Origin: Trichoplax sp. H2
Lineage: Eukaryota; Placozoa; Uniplacotomia; Trichoplacea
DNA: 64,000 nucleotides
NCBI GenBank assembly: GCA_003344405.1
Contig: NOWV01000041.1
Location: forward strand, 1-64,000
Direction of reading: 5' to 3'
The translations under genes were made by a program, and so were the position numbers. This document shows positions 25,211 through 37,900 of the stretch, piece after piece. How positions within the stretch are numbered: position 1 is the first letter of the stretch; each line of letters starts with the position of its first letter. The notes beneath the pieces were generated by a model, which saw nothing but the letters and a program-made list of their open reading frames with translations, was not told the origin of the DNA and did no database searches.

Positions 25211-26265
25211 TACTGTGTCGCCCCTTTGCACTCACTACTCAGTATGCTGTACCATGAATCCATGACTGTACAGTACAGTGCACACTTGCACTGTTGGCTG
25301 TCCATCTTGTTATGATGACAGTTCGAGACGGCTAAAAAGGCTGTATTTCGCGGTCACTTTTGATCGCAGTACACTCCGACAAGGTACCTCTGTACAGCTC
25401 TGTAGCGGAAAGAAAAAAGGAAAAGATTCTTTTCTCCTGTAGTACAGTACTTTGTGTACTGAGTTTGCAAGCGTTTTACTGTACAGTACAGTACAGTACA
25501 GTATTAGTGTGTGCATAGTGTACTGTAGGCTACAATGCACAGTACTATAGGCCACAGTGCAAAGTACTGTAGACTCCGACTACTGGACTGGACTGTTCTG
25601 TACCGTACTGTCAATGCTGGACGTACTGGACTATCTACTGTATAATACAGTCCATGGTACTGTGGAAGACTGTCGCATCAACATCGACGACTCGACTCTA
25701 CTGTACTATACCGCTTTACCAGACAGGAGTTTTTATCACGTTTGTGAAGGTCAGAAGACTGCATTCAAAGCTTTTGCTGTCGCTACGCGATTTGGTAATC
25801 CATCGTTGGCTATTTAAACTGAGTAGAAGTGAATATTAATCTGGTAGTAGAGGATCGACCAATCCTTACTGGAATTGAACTGGCACTTTCTCTCAATATC
25901 TGCAAATTTGGAGACGACGAGCACAGAATCTACCGGATATTACCGTCTTGCACAATTGAAGCATCCATTGAAGTGCAAGATTGAACTGAATTGAATCGAT
26001 TTACAACTTAGTAGGACAATCATTGAGGACAGGCAATTTTTCAGAAATTTCGGCTATGGAAAATGTCAATGTAGGCAGATAATTGATCGCAATCATTTTA
26101 GCCTTAATGATATCCTTGATAGGTTGCATTTTAAGACGTACTACTGAATGATTCTTATTGTTAACAATTGAGTAAAAGTACTTATGGTATTAATGAACAA
26201 CATGAACATTGACTTGGATATCGTTCTCATTACTAATATTACGGTCATTTTCTCCTCATGGGCAG

Positions 26266-29200
26266 GCTCATGCTGTACCACCATACTTAGGCAAACAAGC
26301 GTTGAACGGTGGAAAACGCGTTTCAGTTATTAATACCGCAGTCAAACTTCGTCAAAGTTCATCACGATTCAATGCAAAGTCGACAATAGATCTGCAAACG
26401 TTAAAGTCCCTTAAAGGTTGGTGTTATTATATTCAATTGGATCTGACTGTATTTTCTTTCGTTGGATTGAAAATGGTGATAGAATCTGGAGTTTGTAACT
26501 TCAATTGGGGAGGGGGGGGGGGAAACACTTCTTGGTGCTTTCTCATCCAACTTCAACTATGGTATCATACAGTAGTGTTTATCCATAAGCTTTGTATGCA
26601 TTGGTGTCGATCGTCCACTTGTTCTCTATACCGATAGACCGACTCCTCTCCATACTCGACTCGTTGACCTATTGGACACAGTACAGTACAGACGATTGCG
26701 TTGATGGTCATAGACTCAATCCATTACCCTTGTACACGCTCATCCTATGGGGTTTGATGTTGCCGTGGATTATGTACCATCGCTACTGGATGACATTGGT
26801 CAAGTAGCAATGGTCGTCTACGCGGCAACGCTACTATGGACTGCGTATGGACTGTACGTCCGTAATATTTCCCCACTTCTTTTTATTGCAGACATTAAAA
26901 GATGGAAATAACCATATCATAAGGCACTCTTTGCTTTGGATTTGATGCTAAAAATCCTTCACATCCATATTACAGTCCTTGTCAAGTCAATATGGACAGT
27001 GCTATCGATCGATGGATATGCTTTTCCAACCCATTTTTGATAGCAACTTGATTGTAGTTTTTAGGTCGACTTATGGCCCCTACAGCTGCTCCGTCCATCG
27101 CAACATCATTGCTGATCAACAATGATCACCATGGTCTATCTTCTTTGATGGACAGTCTTCATACAGTCATTTCCACTTTATTCATCATCATCGATCTGCT
27201 CCATCCAATCTGAATTCCCCTAGCCTCTACTCTAATCTTCTTCCATCCTAGTCGAACATCAAATGGATACTGTATTAAGTTGAAAGCAGTTTTTTTATTC
27301 CTTGCTTTTTTCCCCCCATCACTCCATTCTACTATCCTAGCGGTTGTACTGCAATACCGCATTGTCGACGTACGCTTTGGATCCACTGGTTTTTTTTTTG
27401 CTTTTCCCTTTATCAACTACTTGGGCGATGAGCGTTATTTTGATTGCATAAAGTCAGTTAGGAACTTAGGATAGATTTACAAGTAGGGGTCGGATAGACG
27501 TGTGTACAGTACAGTATACAGGTAGAGGTGTACGTATACATACTCAACGTTCACTTTCAAAGACCAATCTCTTGCAAGTGCTACCAACACTTTCCCCAAT
27601 AAACTCATGGTGCTCTATCTTGATTGCAATGAACAAATCATAATGTTATGCGGTAGTCATCTAAAGCCACTTGCTATCATGGACATACTGTAGTACTGGT
27701 GCAACGTTTACTATTCTCGGTGGATATTCAATCTATTCTATGAAAATAATCAGTATGCTGTTGTACTGAAGCTTCAACTTTCTTTTATAGTTTATTTAAC
27801 TTGATGATTTATTCAGTGTCATCCATTTCCAAGTTTCTGTCATATTTGAACAGGGCTAAGTGTGGACTTAATTGATTATGTTTCATACGTTCATATACTC
27901 CTAGCATAATTCCAATCATTAAATGACTGTATAGTATACATTCAGTAGCATATTTTCTAGATACGAGTCGCGCTGACGATAATAAAGTAAGAAACGGCGT
28001 ACGGTGTTAGTATGAAGATCGCGATAAATATTTTATTATATAAATATGCATTATTAGGTATTCACTTTAGATAGACATTTCTGAAAGGCTCTGCATCTAC
28101 ATTCACTGAATACGCTCAAGTACTGTACAATAAGGGTACATAATATCCTTTTAGCAAAACAGTCCAACATAGACTGTGTAAATGCATTGAAAAACTGGAT
28201 CGGCACTGACTTTTAAAATTATACGGTACCGTAGTCAATCGACTGCTTTTTATTGATTAGAAATTCAATATTTTCAAAGTATTGATATCTGCCGTGCACG
28301 GCTATTGACTCCTAGAGGATTCTCGACAGATCCTAACAATATAAAGCATGGTAGCTAAAAGGGTATTTTTATTAGGGTGATCAATTGAAATTGGATGTAT
28401 ATAAACATATTAGAGCGTACAGTATTATAATACCATTGAGTATTAGAACTAGAAACCCTAATTCCTACTGACAGGTACAAATACTGTAAATCTATAAATT
28501 ATTCGTATTTTTGATTATGTGATATTTTTCAATGATTAGTAAAATCATCCGTTTTTGGATATCGTGCCTGTCATGAACAATCTACCCTTTTATAAAATCG
28601 ATATCATTTCCATCAACATCCTGAATTGAACATTTTTTGATACATTATCCTGTTAGAAGTAAATCGTATCTTCAATTAGACCTTTTAAGTTACAAAATAG
28701 ACTATTCGTCAGCGTAATCCATGATTATCGCGATGTCGTTGTAGTATCGATGCACGCTATCGCACGGTATAGTAGTATAATACGATTATGCAATCGGGGA
28801 GTTGACAATCACTCAGTGTTTTATATTTTTGAGTTATCTCAGAGTCGATGATCTGGACTATGCCACGATGGAGAGATACTGTATGCCATACAGTATTGCA
28901 AAGAGGTTACGACAAGAGATCCTTCTCCATTTTCATTTTACGATTGCTATGTGAATGACTGTATTTAATTCGCAAAGTTCAATTTTTAGCACGCGTCAAT
29001 GTAGTACGGAATTAGTGCCCAGGTGATTCCTACCGACACCGTATTTTCTCATAAATGATAATTATTAATTAATTTTTCTAAACTACTATAAATTGTTTGG
29101 CCTACCGAATTAAATTACATGCAAAAATAGCTTTCCGCCTGCGGTTATTCATTGTCGTAGTGGCCACTGTAGATTAAGAGCTGGTCAATTTAAGTCCAAC

Positions 29201-32200
29201 TACAGTAATGTGTTGGCATTCATGATGAAAAGGTAGAAGAGACATTTGAAATTCTACTGTCTATTGTTCTGACATGGATCTGTATAGATTACAGACAGAC
29301 AGAGTGTAGCAAAAACAGTCCGGGTTATTCTTTAATTTTTTATTTCCTTATTTTTAATGCATAACAAGAGTTAAGACTAAAGTCAGTTGTATTACAAAGC
29401 GCTTTTTAAAAGAGGATAAATTGTATAGATCAATATTTAACTGAGAGGAACAGTTGGTAGAGTCCTGATTATTCTTAGTTCTATCAGTCAGTTGTACTAC
29501 ATAAAATTATACACTGTTAAAAGTAATCATTACAAATCTGATGGTATACACCGCTGTAGGGAATTTGGCAAGTGACACATTTTATAATGACTATCATTTC
29601 TTAATTTTTTATATTGTACGAGGGTTATATTCAGCATAAAAATCTCTATATCATGTGATCATGCTATATTAATTACTACAATGCCAATACCTAAATGCAG
29701 CACATACTGTACTTGAATAATTCTTTGTCCTTGATTTGGTCTTATGTAATGACAGCTTGAATGATGTCAGGCCATTCTGCTTCAATGCCTGTGAAATAAG
29801 ATAATTGTTCAGTAGTAGCTTGCGATTGCTATGGGCTACACTTATTCGATGAAGATTGGATCGAAAGAGTATTTCGATCGTTTTAACAACGTCGCAATAC
29901 CCCCAAATAAAATCAAATTAAATGATGTAATTTGAAAACTTTATAACATTTACATTTACAATAAACACGACAAATGCAACGTAATTAATCATTTGTCATC
30001 CAACTCTTTATAATTTTATGAATTGCTCAGTATTCCCACGATTTAGTGGAAGGGGATGGAGTTATATCTATAATTTTTTTAATCAGCATATTCTCAGAAT
30101 TAATCACTCTTCGCTCCATTTAACGTGATTATAATAACGGTTAACTATTCAGTAATGGTATTACATACTACTTGCACTATTATATTCACGCAACTCTATA
30201 ACTTAGCATAATCAAGTTTGAAACTATAAATTATGTTTATTACATCCACTGTTACTATTGTATCATCATGACTGATTTTTAATGTTGTGTAATTGAATTG
30301 GCTTATCATAGATGCACAAGGCGAAGAATTAAACGATTTGTTTATCAAGAAGTTGCAGCAATGTTGCTACTGCTTCGATTTCATGGATCCTGTTAGTGAT
30401 CTCAGGAATAAAGAAATCAAGCGTGCGGCGCTCAATGATCTCATTGATTGTATTTCTGCAGGACGTAAAGTCATCGTAGAATCGACATACAGTGAGGTTG
30501 TCAAGCTGGTAAGTTCCATTATCGTTATATCTCATGCACACGTTTAGCATTTGTAATCGGCTTACTTAAATGAAAGGCTAAAAAGCGGGGGACTGTTGCA
30601 CAATATTGCTCCAGAGATGACATAGTATAGTACGCGTATATATCCACGCCTTCGTTGTACGTATAGATGGACTATTGGATCTTTCTTCAACAGCTAGAGT
30701 TAGAGTTGTGTTATTATAGTCACATTTTTATCAGTTAGAATTTCTCATTCTTCGTTACAGTTGCTTGACTGCTAACGATTGTTTGCCTTTTTTGTACTAA
30801 AATAAAGCAGACAAACGATGATTTACTTTGTTGGTATAGCACTAGAATATGCTAATACTATACTTGTATGTTTGACAACAGTTATTTGTTAAAGTCAACT
30901 GTTGAAGTAATTATTCAAAATCGATGTTAAATTGTATAATATATACGTTGATAAGCTCCCTCACAAATTTTCTAGTTTTTGTGACTATCTTTTTATACCT
31001 ACACGAAATTCAATTCCGAATTTTATTCACCCAATTGTTTATTGTAACTGTCAATAGATAATATTATAGGCTGGTTTAGATAGTATAAAATTGCAATACG
31101 AATATATGGGTTAGTGTAGATATCATTAGATTATCGTTCAATGTAGAATTTTGATACTAATTTCGGCCCGAAATATAATGTAGCTGAATATGGCAAGAAA
31201 TAGATTATAGCATTATACGTATTTCGTTAGTTTTAGTATTTATCAAAATTGATATTGAGATGACATACGGTACATATATTCTGTGTTAAACATTAGTTAA
31301 ACATGTAATGTACGGTACGCTTATTCATTCTTTAGATGGCAAAGTATATAGAAATTATTGCTATGTGCCTTGACAATTCTTGCATGGATAGCTACATGTT
31401 GGCATAAAGTACGGTATTTGTACGTTAGTTTAAGTCCGATTTTCCCCTTTTTCTTTATCTAAAGAGAAAATAAACATTCTGTACAGTAGCATGATATTCA
31501 CGACAATTTATCAAATTTTTCACGTTGGATTAACCTAATAATTTGAAGATTATACCGCAATTCTGAATTTATTAGATTAGTACTAACGTTATCATCATGA
31601 TCGTGTATTAATTACTAAATTTTAATAATTGGTATACGGTACGTAGTATTTCACCATTTTACGCACGTTAATAAATGCCAGTTCATAATGCAATAAATTG
31701 AAAGATTCCTATTCTAGGGATGCTCTTTTGCTCCTTTGAACAACACGCTACAGGGTTAACTTTAGGTGTAAATGCAGTACGCATCGAACTTGTACGGAAT
31801 ACATACTTGATTTTACACTAAATTATACTATTGTGATGAGCTATGGTTGCTATTAGAAAGTCTTCCTAGTTACAACGCTATCATTTACAATGCTTTGGGG
31901 TGTTCACTAAATATAATATAAGAAAAAATCGGCGTGAAATTAAAATTAAAAGAACTCTATTTTTATAGGACTAAATACATTATTTACTGATTCATATTGT
32001 TTACTAGCATCTCATCGTTACTAATAACGTCATTATTACTGAAATATCCCCTTCCATTTAAATGATTTACCTATAGTAGCGAGGCCTAGCTTTCGTTAAG
32101 AGAATGACAATGATATTGTACGCATACTTCTCACTTAAACATGACTGTTTACAAATTAATAAATATTCTGGTAGTAATGTAGTATCAAAAATACTCTACG

Positions 32201-34933
32201 ATTATTCAATCTAAGTAATTTACTATTTCTTGGATTTAAACACCAAATATTTCTGTTAACAAAGGAATGAAAATGTTCTCATAGTATGTTACAGGGCTTC
32301 TGATAAGATAGACAAGAACTAATAGCAAGGTTGTTATATGTTATAGGTGGACGTCAATATCTTCAGAGTCTTACCGCCATCTGATAATCCTGATTTCGAT
32401 CCCGAGGAAGATGAACCGACTTTGGAAGCATCATGGCCTCATCTTCAGGTTCAACTGTTATAATGACCTATGTAATGTAATGAATATAACAAGCAGAGTA
32501 AGAAATTTGCTTGCCTGTTTGATCAGTTCTTCACTGCACATATTATCTTTATGCACTTGCTAAGACATTTTTTAGTAGTAATGTACAACTGTGTCAATAA
32601 TTAGGTGTAGTTCATTGTATAGCATCACAAAATACTGAGATGAATATCCATAAACGTTGAAGTAAATACTGCAATGCTCATAATACTATCTATTTATACT
32701 TACAATTTCTAAAGTCATATCACATATGTAGAATTCTTTAATATGGAAAATTTTCTCAGTACAGTGTTATTTGTGAAATATCTGCATTCCACAGGTCGTA
32801 AATAAATTGTTTCATGTTATAGTGCTCAGACCGCTATTGTACATTTTTAAGATTCATCCAGTACAACTAGTACTACTTGCTAGTAAAAGCTACAACATTT
32901 AATTGAGAAATAAATTAAATAAAATTCTAGTATCAAGGATACACATACACAAACGTAACCGTAGCTACGATTTACATATCCAGTAATTATTAAATACATG
33001 TACTTGTCGATGCGTCGTTTATTATATTGAATAATTCAACTCTTACTTTTTAATTTTGGATTATACTAAATTCTCATTATCGATACTTTCCGTATTTGCA
33101 GTTGGTCTATGAATTTTTTATTCGCTTTTTGGAGTCACCAGATTTTAAGCCATTCACAGCGAAGAGATATATTGATCAGAAATTTGTTTTACAAGTAAAG
33201 TACTCATTTTATTTACCTATCAGCAATCCTCGTGTGCTTAGGAAAAAATTTTTATCACCCTGTTGACGGGACGTTAATTCATGCTATGATTGTAGTTGCT
33301 GGAACTGTTCGATAGTGAAGATCCAAGGGAAAGGGAACTTTTAAAAACTGTTTTACATCGAATATATGGAAAATTCCTAGGATTGCGGGCGTATATAAGG
33401 AAGCAAATTAACAATATCTTTTTGAAGTATGCCGTCTTTATTGAGAAGCTTATCAGTTTAATTCATGTTTATCAATATTACAGTATAGTGTCTGCATGCA
33501 TGCAATTATTACAAATACTATATATTGTGTATTTATGGTTAATTTATAATGATTTTACCTAGATTTGTTTATGAGACAGAAAACTGTAATGGAATTGGAG
33601 AACTATTGGAAATATTAGGAAGGTATGGTTATGCGATATATGTTAATGGCTGATAAAATATCGTATTTCGCATAGTTAAAGTTATCACCTAGTCCTATCT
33701 GTAATTGTAGTTGCTTCATGGATACGTAGATTAGAGCTTCTAGATATCTACTCGTATCATCGTTGACAACTTTTTTATTATTTGGGCTAATACAGTATTA
33801 TCAATGGCTTTGCGCTTCCATTGAAAGATGAACACAAACAATTTCTACAGAAAGTACTAATACCTTTACACAAAGCCAAATCTTTAAGTTTGTACCATCC
33901 ACAGGTAATAACGAATTTGACTGACTGGAAGTATACAGTTCGTCTTTAGATTTATATTATTTTGACTATTTTTCCGAGTAGCTTGCTTACTGCGTGGTGC
34001 AGTATTTGGAGAAAGATGTTACTCTTTCTGAAGGGGTAAGTTTTATTAGCTTACGTTCATATTTTATATTTCTACTGCAATATTTTACAAATATCTACAT
34101 AAAATTTTAAAATTATTAGGTATTGCATGGGCTTTTAAGGTATTGGCCTAAGACTAGCAGTCAAAAGGAGGTATAAAGTTGGTTCTATTTGAGCCTTGTT
34201 TATTCTTTATCCCTTAGTGGGCGATACTAATGTAAATATTATTTACATTTTGTAGGTGATGTTTCTGAGTGAAGTGGAAGAGATTCTTGATGTTGTTGGC
34301 CCCGCACAGTTTCAGCAAATCCAGGAGTCTCTTTTTAAACAAATTGCCAAATGCGTATCCAGTCCTCATTTTCAGGTTTGTGCTCTGATTGTCTTATGAC
34401 CGTTAATATACGCCTATTTTATGTTTGAAAATTATTTTATAATAGGTTGCAGAAAGAGCGTTATACTTTTGGAACAATGAATACATAGTAAGACTTATTG
34501 AAGAAAATTCCGAAACTATTATGCCAATATTATTTTCCTGTTTATATCGAATTTCAAGAGAACATTGGAATCAGTATGTGCTAATCTTTAAGTTGTTAAT
34601 AACTTATGAAGTATACTTATGGATAAGGAATTCTTATGACATTGATATTTGTTGCATATTTAGAACTATTGTGACGTTAGTGTATAACGTACTTAAGACT
34701 TTTATGGAAATGAATGGTAAATTATTTGAAGAATTAACTGCTAGCTATAAAGGAGAAAGACAAAGGTAAAAGTCTAGTTATCAATTGTAACTGTTCTCAG
34801 GTATTAGTTACTTATCTACGACTTGCTACATAGGGAGAAAAGGAAAGAAAAAGATAGAGACGAGGTTTGGAAAAAGATTGAACAGCTATCACGTGTAAAT
34901 GACGGCAATGCTAACAAAGGTGGTGGACAATGA
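26266..34933 (+). CDS. PPP2R5: PP2A regulatory subunit B56, A/B/E (alpha/beta/epsilon) class
   Basis: Exons: 26266-26416, 30312-30508, 32347-32448, 33102-33194, 33296-33426, 33563-33622, 33796-33904, 33982-34035, 34120-34170, 34256-34375, 34446-34573, 34664-34765, 34834-34933 (465 codons plus stop; all phases fit). B56 subunits target PP2A to substrates carrying LxxIxE motifs. The HEAT-like core is unmistakable: [97 protein letters not shown]. The HR...LR residues of the LxxIxE pocket ([11 protein letters not shown]) are kept. [20 protein letters not shown] and the [20 protein letters not shown] tail mark the A/B/E class. Exon 1 ([20 protein letters not shown] before the junction) has no ATG and starts at a good acceptor, so the start codon is upstream. 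A 15-nt exon at 26056-26070 (MENVN, donor GTAGGC, phase 0) is a possible but unproven start. Confidence 0.96.
26417..30311 (+). other. Intron 1 of the B56 A/B/E gene
   Basis: A 3.9-kb intron, by far the longest in this gene. The part at 26.6-27.5 kb is visibly richer in GC and in C/T runs than the rest, but I found no supported exon. One short frame opening ATGGCCCCTACAGCT (near 27074) follows a plausible acceptor and could join exon 2 in phase, so an alternative first exon remains possible. Confidence 0.5.
26507..26522 (+). repeat. Poly-G tract
   Basis: Four G, one A, then eleven G in a row, inside intron 1 of the B56 A/B/E gene. Tracts this long are rare in such AT-rich DNA and may also be an assembly weak point. 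Confidence 0.9.
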
Positions 34934-37900
34934 AGCTTCAATTACATTTGAAGTGGTCAGTGTATTCGACTGTGGATTATCTGTAAATCGTATGCTATTA
35001 GAATTCTAGTAAAAATAAATTTACGCCGATATTTAAATCCATGGTAATGAAGAAGAAATTGATAAATATTCTGATGAAATTAATTCTTGGCTACGACACA
35101 ATTGTCGTACGGCTGTCATTTAGCTAAATGGAATATGTTTTATCGTATCTATTTGGTGCTTGCTAGCTATGCGAAAATGTAAATATTATTAAGTAAAGCA
35201 GTCACATTAGGATGTAACCAGTACTAGAAGTGTTGAAAGAATCCAATGAAATCGTTCGGTAAACGCTTTCGAATCTAAATCGCGGATTTGTGGTTTATTT
35301 CTGCGTCCCATAAGCGAAAATTACTGTATTTGAGTCCTGTAGATAGCTTTTATAAATTGCCTTATGTTAATGTGCTATCTTTATTAAGGCTTTACTTTGT
35401 AATTATATGAATTCTTATGATGTGTCAAAGATGTGTACGAGATACACTGATGAAATTATCTAGAACCAATTTTTGCCCCAATAATTTCAGCCTACATTTT
35501 TTAACTATAGAAATCATTGCTGATATTATCTCTTAATGTGTTGGTGATATCTTAGTTAAAACTGCAATGTCAGTTTTTCGTCTTGATAAAAAAATGCCAT
35601 GGTATCACGATATTGGTAGGCTTCAAATCGTTATTATCATAACATGATGACAATCGCAATTTTAGTAACCGATTAGATTAATAGATTAATTGTTTTCGTC
35701 ATGCAATGATTTATTTCCAGTACTTCATTTTTCTTCAACCTTCGAATCAATGTGTCTATATGACGTACTGGTTTTATGATTGAAAGTCATTTGCATAACT
35801 TTGTTATTGTATAAGTCTATTACTGTTATAGTAATATTACAATTATACTTGCTAGAGCTTGGAAGTGTAGCTTTGTTTTCTTTCCGAAATTTAGTAGATT
35901 TTAAATTATGTTCAAAATTAGACTAAAATATTGTTTAACGAAAAATTATTGCCTAAAAATTGTAAGCGAAACAACCTTTTTGAGCTTCATTATAAATACA
36001 GCACTACTAATACTTTGCAGCTTGTTGACCGTGCTGGTTACAGATTAAAGAAGGCATTTCATCTACATTGCGTTATTCTGATCGAACTGGGGCATATTTC
36101 CATAAATATGAATGTCAATAGTTGTAAAATTAAAAAAATGTGTAGATCCCTCTTACTTTTAAAAGGCTGTCATGTGGACAAACCTAAATATCATTATAAA
36201 GAAGGTACTATAAGTCTCGGAATCATAATGATAAGATGCATGATTATTACCACTGGTCTACTTCACTTAGCTTGTGTAAGACGTAGAAGTCACTTTGAGC
36301 ATGAAAGGTTAACTGGTAGTTGACAGTTGAGAAAGTAGAGCGAAATTTGTGGTCCATTCGAGATTGTTTTAGGACTAGGAAGTGAGAAATCGGAACATTC
36401 GTTGTTAAAAATTTGAAATAGGTGGTAGTTACTAATATTATTGTACAGCCCATAGAGGTAAAAGAAAACTATGGTACAGCCCTTGAAATTGTAAGATATT
36501 ATTTACTTTCGGCAAGGGTATAATTGGGCTCATTCTGTAGTTTTATGAAAAAATTTCCTATACTACCGCAGCAAGTGATATGATTGTGTGTAGCCTGATC
36601 AGTAGTAATTCCTACGACGCTTATATTGCATTTTTATAATTTTCCCTTCTTTCAAAATAACCCGACATGCTACCACACGGAAGGTATAGTATAGCTGATA
36701 CAAAGTATCTCACGCCGTATGGTATTTGTTGTACTGTGCCGTCATTACTTGATTGGCATTGTTTCTAATAATTAATTGATTGAAATGTGTTTGATTTTGA
36801 ACCTGAGTTATTTCACGCCCATTCTTAGTTGTTGACTAATAACTAGCAACATTTTTGGGGTAATTTACTTTACGACCATTTTACTGACCTCGACAACATG
36901 ATATCAACGTAATATACATAGTAAAGGTCCCCACCGCCTGTACTTAAAATTAACTCACGAGCATCCATGCAATTAAACTCTGCTCCATACGGTACAGAAG
37001 ACAGCACTGCAAGATACCTGCCAATAAGCAATGTATTGAGTATATACTGTAGACTGTAGAGTAGAGTAGAGTAAAGGTCTGTGAAAATGCTATATCTCAC
37101 TGCGAAATCCGATTAAAAAAATGTTTATCTCCAAAAATTGATCCGACTCCGAACGACAAACTGATACTTTCGGATATCGGATTTTTTCACAGACCTTTAC
37201 CGAGTACAGTGCTGTACAGTATAGGATTTTTCTCTTTATTAATAACGGGCCACGCCATGCAGTACAGTAGTAGTGCAGTACATACAGAGAGGTCAGAGGT
37301 AGCCGCAAAAATCAATTTTGTGAAAAGTCAACAAAGCATACAGTAGTTATGGAGTGTGGCGTTATTACTACTCTACTATAACTGTACATAAGAATAATTA
37401 TTACTTTAATGGCTAAACTCGCATACCATACCGTGCAAATGAGATTTCTGATAATACAATTAATGAATTCATTGATATTATACCAAGTATACTGTACAGT
37501 ATTTGCTATACAGACATAACAATATCACTACGATAATGCTGTGTGGTCATTGCAGTATACAAGGACATAATACAGTATACTATAAGTTTATGACTGTAAT
37601 GGCTGCTATGTCTATCACAAAAACACCATTGTGTTACCTTAGCAACTAATACGGACGAACTTTGTGAAAAGCTCCATCATGCACGCTTCCAGAGACTGAC
37701 ATTGCAAAGTACAGTATACCGTTGTAGTTACTGTACGTATCTTTACGAATGTGAGTTTAACAGTAAATTAATGGGTTAGTGTTGCAATTTATCTTAACAC
37801 AAGAAAGTTTGTAAAATTGTCTACAACATGAGCTCTAGTGCAGACTAAGACTTGGTTTCGGCAAACCTACTGATTGTAAAGTTTGTGAATATCGACAGTA

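Larger units (their letters stand above)
22148..26055. other. Divergent intergenic region between TTC14 and the first B56 gene
   Basis: About 3.9 kb between the start of TTC14 (minus) and the first likely exon of the B56 A/B/E gene (plus). It holds GTACA/TGTAC pentanucleotide arrays and a roughly 300-bp tandem repeat. The longer open frames here (for example 22200-22613) owe their length to TACTGTAC repeats, which are stop-free in some frames, so I do not call them genes. Promoters of both genes are presumably near the two ends. Confidence 0.5.

Noticed and set aside
27074-27217. ATG frame after a plausible acceptor inside B56 intron 1
   Set aside because: Could be an alternative first exon in phase with exon 2, but it shows no B56-like N-terminal features and its donor is weak.
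35931-36323. 130-codon open frame on the plus strand
   Set aside because: Starts at TTG, has no recognisable domain, and one frame of this length is expected by chance in 64 kb of AT-rich DNA.
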